Part shown: one piece after another, positions 10,493-19,934 of the stretch
Numbering within the stretch: the stretch's first letter is position 1
Layout of the letters: each line of letters starts with the position of its first letter
Assembly: GCA_015501055.1 (NCBI GenBank)
Contig: JADNYV010000061.1
Coordinates: forward strand, 123,006 to 187,005
Direction: 5' to 3'
Source: Mucidula mucida
Taxonomy: Eukaryota; Basidiomycota; Agaricomycetes; Agaricales; Physalacriaceae
DNA length: 64,000 nt
The notes under the pieces: model-generated
Seen by the model: the letters and a program-made list of their open reading frames with translations, nothing else
The model's database searches: none
Told to the model about the DNA's origin: nothing
Program-made: the position numbers and the translations under genes

Positions 10493-10838
10493 GAATTCAG
10501 CGAGGCGCCTGCTTTCGACGTTGACAAGGACTTGTGTGCAGAAATATTCGGTTCTTTCTTACTAGATAGTTATCGGTTATGGTTGTTTAGATTGATGTAC
10601 CTCGTAATGGATTTAAGGACTTGTACATCCAACCCAGTGATTAATCACTGTCAAAATATACAAGACTTCCAGCTAAACGGATAACGGAACGCTACCACTA
10701 TAATGCTGATCGTTGGACTCCTAATGAGACAAGACAGTTTCTATAAGGGAGCCGCTAGTCGCCGAAAGAAAGCTCCTCTCGCCTCGCCGACGGCGCAATG
10801 GCAGCCCACTACTGGACGTCGAGCGAATTGCAAATTGC
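10493..10838. other. Intergenic region between F-box B and coilin-like gene 3' ends
   Basis: The first 100 bp retain homology to the C-terminal coding end of B'. The rest is AT-rich, with no supported gene; both flanking genes end toward it. Confidence 0.5.
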
Positions 10839-13800
10839 TCATGACGCTGAACCAGCTATGAAGCGCATACTCTGCGCAACAATATCGCCAAACGACAGCG
10901 TCTCATCCAGCGGTTCCTCCTCCGCATCCTCAAACCCAGGCCGTGCGAGCTTCCGAACAGTGCATCCATCTTCTGCGAGAGCAACAACGCGCGCGAGTGT
11001 GAGCATAATCTCTGGAGAATACGTTGCCGTGTTTAGTGCCAGTTCCTAAAATGAAATCCGCCTTAGTCGTCAAATAAAAGTACATCGCGAGTAGTTCACA
11101 CACCTTCCACGCTAACACCCCGCCGACCTGGACATCGGTGGACGCAGCCGGTGCTTTAGAATCGAACAACGCTTCGGCATCTTTCCACAAAAGCTCCTCC
11201 GGTGAAGGTGCAGGATCGCCATAATTCAAAGACACGTTCTCGTTCGCCATTTCAACATCGAGAGCATATTCCTCGACGTATGCCGCAGACTCATCTTTCG
11301 TTTTCCTCTTGTTTTTCCTCGTCTTGCCCCACATACCGGCTTCGACGTCTACACTTGTCACAAAGCTGTTGCTCGGCAGGCTCTCTCTCTCCGATGGAGG
11401 AATGAGGCGCTGCTGATTGAACGGGAACGACGGCGTGTGTGCGGATTTTGGCGTAGATATCGAGGACGATGGTTCGTCTGAATTGAATATGATCTTGGCA
11501 GTCGCGGGTTTCTCCAAGTGTAACCTTTCTTCTTGTTCTTATTCCCCAGGGAGAACATTGACAGATTCAGGGCGCTGTCGCCATTAGGTTCACCTAGTGG
11601 TTGGAGATTTGTAGTGGAGAGGTTCTTCGGTGGGGGTGGAGGAGTCTCGAAGGGTAACCCTTGTTCGTGCTGCTTCTTAACACGACGGCGTAAGTTTCGA
11701 CTACGGGTTTGGTGCGATCCTTGACCAGGTGGGACGTGGTGTTCATTGGACGTTACAGTACTAACGTCACTACGTTATAACGTCGGTATTAGCGATATGA
11801 GAAAACACTCACAAGGGCAACAGATGTGGTGGCTTTCTACCAATGGGTTTTCTGATTGGTGGACCATCTGAGCTGATGTCAGATTCAGAGTCTGAGGAAG
11901 ATGATGACGAGGAAGATGTATGCGCATATTTCGCCTTTTTCGCGGATTTTTGGGCTGGGAATAACGTCAATACGCGGGTCAAAGATAGCCAGGTAACCTA
12001 GCCTACAAAGTATGAGCAAGACTCGATACAGTAGGCTAGGTAAACCGGCAGCAATAAAAAGCGTGAACATCTTTTGGCCATGTTTGGCACAGTCGGATCA
12101 GTCGGTCCGTAAGCTATTATACCATATGCGGATGGCAAAAATTACGCCTCCTCCTGCAAGATTTTATTTCGACACTGGTAACCCTCCCCACACTCTTTTC
12201 ATGTCTCAAACGTAATCATACTATAAACTAATTATGTCTTCACCTTTGGCGGTGTTGGACGCGTCCCAGGTGGCAGCTACACAAGTTATACTGGACGCGT
12301 CTTTGGTCTCTTTATGTGACCGGATGCGCGTCCTTCCGAGGGACCTTGTTCCGTGGGACTTCATTCACACCCTTGATCCAGACCCAAAGACAGTTGCTTT
12401 GCGCTTCTGCCTCCTAGTCTGGGAAAGAACATTACATATGGAGATTTCACGGCAGAATCAACTCGAGGTCGCACTTGCTATCTATGCCCGTAAGGGCGAC
12501 GTGCTTGCTATTGCTGGAACAGGATCGGGAAAGACACTCATGATGGTGCTTCTTCTTCTCATGGAACATGTATTCTCCATCGCCATTACGATATCTCCCC
12601 TACAGCGACTGCAAATCACACAGGTACTTGTGTTCTATGGTGTCCCGGTCCTCGACCTTCTGATTGACGTGATTACAGGCACAAGTCTTCAATGATAAAT
12701 ATGGGATCCCTACAGTTTGCATCAATGACGATACACCGCGCGATGCAGAGTATTGGGCTGTAAGTCTACTTGAAGTATTTCTACTGTAACATGTAACTCA
12801 GAATGTCCTAAAGGAGAACGTCTTCAACTTTTCGACGCGATCTCCAGGAAGAGCGCGCCATCTCATTGTAACAATTGAGCAATGCTTTACCAATCCGCAG
12901 GGACATCTCCCAAGGATGGGTCAATATCTTCGTAACCCAGCTTTTCGAAAATATGTGCGATACTTCTTTGTTGATGAGGTACACACTGCGCACTACGCGG
13001 GTATCAGTCAATATGGTCTTCCCGCCTTTCGACCAACCTGGGGCAGGCTCAGCGAGATCAAGGCTCTGTTCCCGTCTTCCGTCCCCTGGCTTGGCATGAC
13101 GGCAACCTGTCCTCCCCATGTAGAAGCCAGCATCCAGAATCTTGGTATCCTGGCTGCGGATCATCAAACCCATCGCATCACGGTCAACCGCCCGAACACG
13201 ATCTATGCAATGCATCAGGTCAAGGGATCAATCGACGATGTTAACAACTACCAATGTCTTCTTCGTGATATAGATCCTATCACGCAGCCTCGAGTTCTTG
13301 TCTTTTGTCGTACAAAAGGTCAGACCCGGGCGCTTGCAAAAGCTTTGACAGAATTCCTTCCTGCGAATCTCCGCAAGAAAGGGATCATTCGACACTATTA
13401 CAGCAAAATGTCAAAGAGATATCTTTGTCGCACCCATAAGGCTTTCACAGATCCAGAGGGTGCTTGTCGTATCCTATTTTTGACGTCTGGCGAGTCAACG
13501 GTGAGTCTACTCTCATCTAGAATAACTCTCCTTGACACAATGCTACCCAGGGCGTTGATTTTCGTGATGTTGCCATCGTGGTCAATAACAATGTACCTGC
13601 AGATATACCCTACAGCACACAGTGCGGTGGCCGAGCCGTTCGCATCATTGACAAGATTGGGATATATATCACTTTCTATGAGGCATGGGCAGCCGACGCA
13701 GACGAAATCTGTTTAGGGGACTTCATGAATGAGTTTGGAGATGATCCTGATCGTCCCCGTGCCAAACTTACCGAGAAGTCTACAAAGCAAGAGCGCGCCG

Positions 13801-16800
13801 GATTTGCACCAATCAGGTTGATTCAACTCCTCGCCATTGGCTTTTGTATTCGGCGCTTTCTACGTGACTATTTTCATGATACATCTGATGATGGTACATT
13901 CCTCCTTTCATGTTCTTTATAGCATTCTGACCTCTTTGTTGCAGCCTTGAAGTACAATGGTACATTCTGCTGTGACCGTCATCACGACGGCTTCCGTCTC
14001 CAGGATTTCCTTCCCGGTCCACTCGATCCTGCACCTGTCGAGGCAGTGGAGTTGTCCACTGTTATTACTCGCAATCAGTACCGTCCCACTGCCTCTCAGG
14101 AGAAGCTTGCACCGCTTCTCAAGGCATGGCGCCGCAAGGAGTATCTCAACGATGATCTGCGTGCAGTCTACCCGGAATATCTCATTCTTTCAGATCAGGA
14201 CATGAAGTCCGTTATTCAACTGCGTCCGGACTCGGATGCTCTCGCATCACCATCCATGCTATCGTTGCATCTTGGGCAGACAGCTGATTGGGAGCGCTCA
14301 TGGGCTAGACCATTACACTCCTTTCTTATTCAATTCAACACAGTCAACCCCATTTCGCTCAAGCGGCCGCGCAGTTATGCCGCTCCTGCATCAAAGGCAA
14401 AGCGTACAAAGGCTAGCGAGATTGAGGAAGTACCCCGTCTTACCTTTCGTATTCGGCCGCTACGGGATGTTACAAATTCGCCTTCACGACGTCGTTAATT
14501 ACTCCAGAGTCCAGTATACGATACTTACATCTAATTATGTTCAATCATCATTGCTAATATCACTATCGAAGGAGAATTGAGCTGCTTCAAGCTCATTGAC
14601 CTCCTCCTCTGCCACATCGAAGCCAGTACCATTGACGAATGCTCGCATCTTCTTGTTGAAAGTCCGGAGTGTCGAAGACGCGAGCTTAGCCAGCCCAACA
14701 GCAAGGAGGTCTGGCGCAGCCTTGGCTCTTGAATTTCCCGCCCGACTGTCCAGGACCTTCTGTACCTCCAACTCCCGGACAGTATCCGCGATCTTCCAAA
14801 CAAGGGATGAGACATCTGCAGGTGTTTTTGTAGTGCTCTTATACGATGTATCCATCATAGCCCCGAAATGCTTTTTCACAGCCTGTAGCTCGACAATAGC
14901 TGCGGAGACTTCGCCGAGTCGGTCCCATGAGCCGTAAAGGCCTTTAGACGAGAACAACTGCTTCAGGTATCCAATGAGATGCTCAGTGTTCAAGTCGATC
15001 GGCATAAAATGTTCTGGTAGGCCAGACACCGTCATCAGGAAGTTATCGCGCATTATATCTCTGCAAACATAAGTCTCGAGACAAGAAATCTATTGGCTAC
15101 AGGACTTACGCAAACTCGGATGTCCACACACGCTTGAAGTTGTGAAGTAGATGGAGAATCTCCGTGCAGTAGTTGTTAGAGCCACCACCACGGAAAATGG
15201 CGGCGATGTTCGGTAGAATGTCTTCAATACATCCAAAATCACCGCTCGACACAGCTGTTGTGAGCTCGCAGAGATACAGCAGATCACGTAGGAGGAGACG
15301 CGTGTTTTGATTGATCACATTGTTCGCGGGGTTCGTCTCAGTCGCGTCATTTGGATCCAGTGGTTCTGGGATCGGTGTTGCGAATTCATTCAGGATCTCT
15401 ACTGCAATCTTCAGCAGGGCCTCGGGTGTAGGCTTCGATGCGGAAAACTCTGCCAGCGACGCGTATCCACACTTCTGGCGCCAGGCATCCATCAGTAGAC
15501 CGTCCCGAATCTGCCCCAGTGCAGCCATAAGAGTATGGTAGTCCGGCTTCTCCCCTGCCAGACGCTTCTTGTTCAAAACAAGGAAGTAGTGTGCCAGAGA
15601 ACCATGCTGTGAGTGGCTGAACCGATGTTTGTGAAGAAGACACCAAGCCAGATTCATGATTAGATGAAATAGCCCAATCCCAAGCTGAAAGATCATGCGC
15701 GTCTCCCATGCCGATATATCGCCTTCACGCTCTGCCTGGGCGCCGCGAATCCGCGCACAGGTGAGCTGATCTGGGAAAATGGGAATAGCCATCTCGGAAA
15801 GATCATCGGGATCGCGTTCAAGCTGATTGATATACACTTCGTCGTGAAACAAGAGGTTTCCGTCGATCGATGCTTCCTCGATGGTCGATGCCTTGAGAGG
15901 GTAGAAGCGCTTGACGGAATGGAAGGGAAGTGGGCGCCGAGGGATATGTTGGAGCTTGGGGTGAGAGGTGTATTCATCGGTCTCCGTAAAGCCAGAGACG
16001 TATTGGAGCAGAGTCTTTACGATCGTGACATGGCATTGGGCCATATAGCAACGTTGATTTTCTCGCTGAGGCTGTATCTCGGCGAAGGTGAGATCAGTAG
16101 CGTTCTTGAGGCGGTCCAACATCGGCTGTAGTAGGAGATCTGAGGCTTGTCGGACGCCCCAGAGCTCGTACAATACAGGAAAAGTGCCTGATTGGACTTT
16201 CGGCATTGACCCCGGAACCTGTTCAACGAAGATGGAGGAGCTGAAGTTGACGTTGTCGTATGTGAACATGTGAGGTCCAAATGAAAAGGCTTTCCCTAGC
16301 TGAACGGCGCGGGTAGCAAGAGCGGAGATGGTATTCAGAGCAGTAGGAAAAGACATGGAAAGAGCGGAGTGATTGAGAGCTTCGATCATTCTCTTTGAGC
16401 TGCCAGTAGCCCAAGCAAAGACGGTAAACATGAATTGATACATGGAGCACGTATTCGAACGGACGTGAAATGCTTGAGCCGTCAATATATTCCGAGCCTG
16501 TTGTCAAAGGTAAGAGACATAGACGGTACATGATTTGGTCACTGACCAAAGCTGCATAATGCTCCTTGTTTACCGACGAGTACGAGCCCGTGGTCGCGGC
16601 AGTCAACATCGCGTACCACCATGGCATAGCCTCCCCTCCAGTTATCGACACCTCCTCGCCTGTATCGTCCGGCCGAGATCCAAAGATGGAGTTAACATCC
16701 CAGGAGGAAAGAAAGTCGGCAGTCACGTCCGAGACGTTGATACGCATGCTCTCCATCTTAGCCTCGAACTCTTCCTTGATCTGTCCGCAAGCATACTCCT

Positions 16801-17988
16801 GCGCAAACGGAGACATCCATGTCTGGACCCTCTTCTTAGCCCACCACCACATCAGTGTGAGGATGTATATCAGATACACGCCGTCGGGACGGTAGAAACC
16901 GTTCTGCGTCTTATCGAATTGCGCGTTTCGGCGGTCCATGATGGTGTAGAAAAACTCGCCAGGTGCGATATCGATCTCTTTGAGTGCATCCAGCGCTAGC
17001 TGCGCCTTTGACTGTACACCTGGGGTTGAGACGGCGTAAGGGAACTTTCGTCCATCGCGAACAGTCGAGAGGGAAGATAGTTTTGGTATACTGGAGGAAG
17101 AGGGTGGGAAGGGAGGGTCTGGCTCAGGCATTACACTCTCAAGACCAGTCTGATCCATATCCACGTCGGCTTGGAGGCTCGTTGTATTTGGTGATGGAGA
17201 TGGATGTGCATCTGCTACATCAGTGATGGGCGATGGGGAGGGATCAAACGACGCGCCGGGAGCATCAATCTGCATGGGAGATGGTGAACGATTCAATCCG
17301 GGATGAACGATCCCATCCCTGCCGACGCGCGACGGCGTGTCCGCAGTGTATAGAACGGATTTGGGCTGCCGTGCCAGAGAAGGAGAAGATGTGTTGCCCA
17401 ACCGATTCCGGCGCAAGACGCCGCAGATTTGGTGTAGAATATGATTTATTGAGCATTCCGAACCCAGATGGGCGCGAGGAAGAAGGGGTACCCGTACGGA
17501 TTGACGTCTTGCTTGTCAGAAGAAAGGCATCGGATTTCGCCATCCGCATATGGTATAATAGCTTACGGACCGACTGATCCGACTGTGCCAAACATGGCCA
17601 AAAGATGTTCACGCTTTTTATTGCTGCCGGTTTACCTAGCCTACTGTATCGAGTCTTGCTCATACTTTGTAGGCTAGGTTACCTGGCTAGGTCAAAGAGA
17701 GGAAAACAAGAAATTACCTGCCGGCGTTGCTTTTCTCTTCAAACCTAGCAGATTTCCCTTCTGTTTAACGATGATCAAGTCGCCCTCCCGAACAATGCTG
17801 CCGGTCTCTAAGATGTCCAGGAGTTCAAAACCATCCAATTCCAAAATTAGATTTTCCGGCTTGGTTTTCAAAGTCGGAATGGTGTTACAGACCGACTTTT
17901 TCAAGTTGGTTATTGATTCATTTTCCGGACATGAGAACCAGGCCTTGGTGCCCGGCAGAGGAGAATCGGCCTGTATTCGAAAACGCAT
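10839..17988 (-). CDS. Coilin-like protein, intron 1 carries element copy 2
   Basis: Coilin scaffolds nuclear Cajal bodies and binds snRNP assembly factors. Five exons (minus): 17988-17718, 11954-11813, 11760-11594, 11531-11104, 11045-10839. They join in frame to 404 aa. The N-terminal about 85 residues (start MRFRIQADSPLPG, later IVREGDLIIVKQK) resemble the ubiquitin-like coilin N-terminus. The middle is Ser/Asp-, Lys- and Arg-rich. The C-terminus (GGVLAWK, ELALNTATYSPEIML) resembles the atypical Tudor-like coilin domain. Intron 1 was originally 50 nt (GTAATT...CCCAG); the 5704-bp element plus 9-bp duplication makes it 5763 nt. No coding base is disrupted, but splicing such an intron in a fungus is doubtful, so expression may be lost. 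An exon-3 start at 11769 is also in frame. Identification rests on remembered family features. Confidence 0.6.
11977..11985. repeat. Target-site duplication, left arm, element copy 2
   Basis: GGTCAAAGA directly left of TAGCCAGG; identical 9-mer at 17690-17698. Confidence 0.95.
11986..12136 (+). repeat. Left TIR, element copy 2 (151 bp)
   Basis: Perfect match to the copy-1 TIRs; inverted partner at 17539-17689. Holds the same internal inverted pair ACCTAGCCTAC / GTAGGCTAGGT. Confidence 0.95.
12234..14498 (+). CDS. RecQ-like DNA helicase of element copy 2
   Basis: Superfamily 2 ATP-dependent DNA helicase, 688 aa. Exons 12234-12623, 12679-12759, 12802-13500, 13551-13893, 13945-14498 join in frame with GT-AG introns. 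Visible motifs: Walker A GTGSGKT at residues 95-101, motif II DEVH at 215-218, motif III GMTAT at 255-259, motif IV-like VLVFCRTKGQTRALA, and arginine-finger motif VI QCGGRAVR at 414-421. Order and wording fit the RecQ family. The C-terminal third is cysteine-poor and ends in a basic tail; no canonical RecQ zinc-binding or HRDC domain is obvious. A TATA-like ACTATAAAC precedes the ATG by about 13 bp. Elsewhere, mobile helicases occur in Helitrons (Pif1-like) and as telomere-linked RecQ helicases; here the helicase is carried by a TIR element beside a putative transposase. Function in strand processing or repair at excision sites is inference. Confidence 0.85.
14541..17275 (-). CDS. DUF6589-like protein, putative transposase of the element (copy 2, open)
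   Basis: Open reading of 878 aa over three exons (minus): 17275-16547, 16497-15110, 15060-14541, with two 49-nt introns. The first ~100 residues are Ser/Pro-rich and probably disordered. The rest resembles the fungal/animal DUF6589 family. Conserved-looking acidic positions are D324 (MFTYDNVNFSS), D486 (IFPDQLTCARIRGA) followed by H521 in GLFHLIMNLAW, and D728/E732 in IDLNTEHLIGYLK. This D...D-xx-H...E layout is what RNase H-fold transposases with a helical insertion (hAT, MULE, KDZ) show; I infer a DDE transposase. Nothing else in the element could catalyse transposition. Start uncertain: 17275 is the first ATG, but the frame is open 234 bp further upstream, and an exon in the TIR may precede it. 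The E assignment is the weakest point. Confidence 0.65.
17539..17689 (-). repeat. Right TIR, element copy 2 (151 bp)
   Basis: Perfect inverted copy of 11986-12136; the DUF6589 gene begins inside or just beyond it. Confidence 0.95.
17690..17698. repeat. Target-site duplication, right arm, element copy 2
   Basis: GGTCAAAGA, identical to 11977-11985, within coilin-like intron 1. Confidence 0.95.
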
Positions 17989-18357
17989 GGTGGTCGTGGT
18001 CGTAAGAGGTCAAGACGCGTTGTTTGTGCATGTGTCTCCGCGCGTCTGGCGATCAGGTTCTTGCTTTGTTTCAATTTACATTCGAGTCCGACTTACCAGT
18101 GAACTGGAAGCGAAAACGGTCATATAATCCGATGTTGAAGTTCCCTCGCGTTCAATCCTATGCCTTTCCCGGGCCTTTCCTCTGTTGCATGCTGATGTCT
18201 GAATGGAATCCTTCTTTTTTGAAAGATCATTTCCGTCAAATCCATCTCAGATTCCGATACGAACAACGATGAGCATGAACGAAGCACACTCAATGAACCG
18301 CTGAAATCCCAGAAAAGAATGACTGTAATGTAAGAAAGAACGACATTTCGGTGTTTG
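17989..18357. other. Intergenic region between coilin-like and GPI-type genes
   Basis: No supported gene. Must hold the promoter of the coilin-like gene (minus, ATG at 17988) and the 3' end of the next minus-strand gene. Confidence 0.5.
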
Positions 18358-19054
18358 TTACAAGAACATGAAGCCAAGAACTGCAGCAGTGGCACCGATT
18401 GCAAGGTTGGAAGACGCTAAGAGCATTCCAGCTGCATCAGTGGTGCTCTGAGAGCCTGAGGCAGTAGAAATGGACGTTCCGGTTTTGGCTGCACCTCCCG
18501 ACGTCTGAGTGACTGAAGCTGATGAATCTCCGGTTACTGCAGCTGTCGCGCCAATGACCACCTCAAATCCAACAGCAGTCTCCGTTGCTGTATACGTGAT
18601 GCCATCTTGGATGCCCGAACAGAAAGCCATGCCATCGCTCAGCGCACAGTCAAACCCGAGGGTCAAAGGCTCTGCTGCGTCCGGATCTTCGTAGGTGAAG
18701 TAGACGGAGTCTGGACCCTCCACGAGAGTTGCTGTACGTCAAGAAGCAGACGTCAATATAAGATTATAGGCAGGGAAAGAGCGGTTGCACGTACCTGTTC
18801 CTTCGAAACCTGATTCGTCATCCAAAGAGTTTGTATAAACGCCCTTCTGAACAGCGTACGTGGTTTTGTCGCCTTCTACACCGAGAACGTCGACACTGAG
18901 CGATTGTGGATCAAAGCCGGGGAAATAGAGGGATGTCACAGCAGCAGAAACACCTGTTGTTATCATTATGAGCTTCAGTCGATGTATGCGTTTGCTTCTT
19001 GTACATACCCTGAACTGCAAACATAGCACCGAAAGAAAGAGCGATGCGGACCAT
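18358..19054 (-). CDS. Small secreted, probably GPI-anchored cell-surface protein
   Basis: Three exons (minus): 19054-19009, 18953-18795, 18731-18358; 192 aa in frame. The N-terminus MVRIALSFGAMFAVQGVSAA is a typical signal peptide. The middle ~100 residues are an uncharacterised beta-rich-looking domain with two Cys (FDCALSDGMAFCSG). Next comes a Ser/Thr/Ala-rich stretch and a C-terminal hydrophobic tail (LAIGATAAVLGFMFL) that looks like a GPI-attachment signal. Such proteins are common in basidiomycete cell walls. No known enzymatic domain is recognised. It shares the 880-bp upstream region with the divergent F-box A' gene, so the promoter may be bidirectional. Confidence 0.7.
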
Positions 19055-19868
19055 CCTGTATAACGTTTTGATTAACGGGAAGATGAAAGAGGTAGATACC
19101 GTTTTAACGAAGCAGGATGGCTGATATACGCGTACGACAGCCCTCAACGAACCTGTACACAAGATTTTCCGGAATGAGTCGCATATACGAGGGTTATCAA
19201 GTAGTATTGGGGGTTCCAGACCAACCAGAAGGCAGTGGCGAATGCACAGTCCGATCGGTAATAGTATTCGCGTGGAAGAGCAAAGCAAAGTAGTACAGGT
19301 CGGGGAGGGGCTCACAGATAAGCGAGCTCTCGACAAGTTCATTAGAGTCCGTGTGCTTCAGATGAAGCATTGCATCAGCGCTCAGGACGGGATGCCAGCT
19401 TTCGTGGTAGTAACATTAGGCAAAGAAAGAATATAGTGAGTGAGTCACCCTATGTTACAAAGGGACAGAATGTAGAAAGCAGCTTATGTTGGCGGTTACC
19501 TCCGTTCTGGTTTCGGAGCCAATCTGCAGGTGTCTTCGACTCCGTCGCCTCCGTCCGTTCTCCAAAGGGAAGGTTAGGCAAGAGGCAAGGTGACAGTTTG
19601 GTTCAAGGTATCCGGGCCGGTCCAGCCGGAAGGTCTGCCACCACCATCCATCGATATCCATCATCCATCATCCCAATATCATCATATACGCCAGGGAAAC
19701 GCGCCTACAATTCTTGTGACTGCCGTGTCGAGCAGCAAGGAGTCGACTGACAGGTGCGTCAGTAGCGCTGTCCATACGGATCGGTTGGTGATACGGATCG
19801 CCTCTCTTGCAGCCTCGTCGAGCCTCGCGTGCCAGCAAGCGTTTTTTCTTTTTTTTCTTCCAATACAG
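19055..19868. other. Divergent promoter region (GPI-type gene / F-box A')
   Basis: About 800 bp with no supported gene between divergent starts. The right part (about 19620-19870) is homologous to the sequence left between copia 1 and gene A at 1531-1640, marking the upstream edge of the A/A' duplication. Confidence 0.5.
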
Positions 19869-19934
19869 GTAAGTCTTTATTTGACTTCGTTCGCGCTTCC
19901 TTGAACATGTATGTATCTTTCAGTCAGGCTGCTC

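Larger units (their letters stand above)
11986..17689 (-). mobile_element. Helicase/DUF6589 DNA transposon, copy 2 (5704 bp, apparently complete)
   Basis: Inverted near-identical copy of 2398-8100. On the plus strand it reads left TIR, helicase (12234-14498, +), DUF6589-like gene (17275-14541, -), right TIR. Both genes are open, so this copy is the candidate autonomous one. It inserted into intron 1 of the coilin-like gene. The two copies are 3885 bp apart, consistent with local transposition of one from the other. Each copy still has its own matched 9-bp duplication, so the intervening segment has not been inverted by recombination between the copies. Confidence 0.9.

Noticed and set aside
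14596..14937. Overlapping opposite-strand frames across the DUF6589 and helicase genes
   Set aside because: Antisense shadows of high-quality coding exons; no splice or start signals of their own.
18911..19342. 143-codon frame upstream of the GPI-type gene
   Set aside because: Overlaps intron and exon 1 of the GPI-type gene in another frame and shows no domain.
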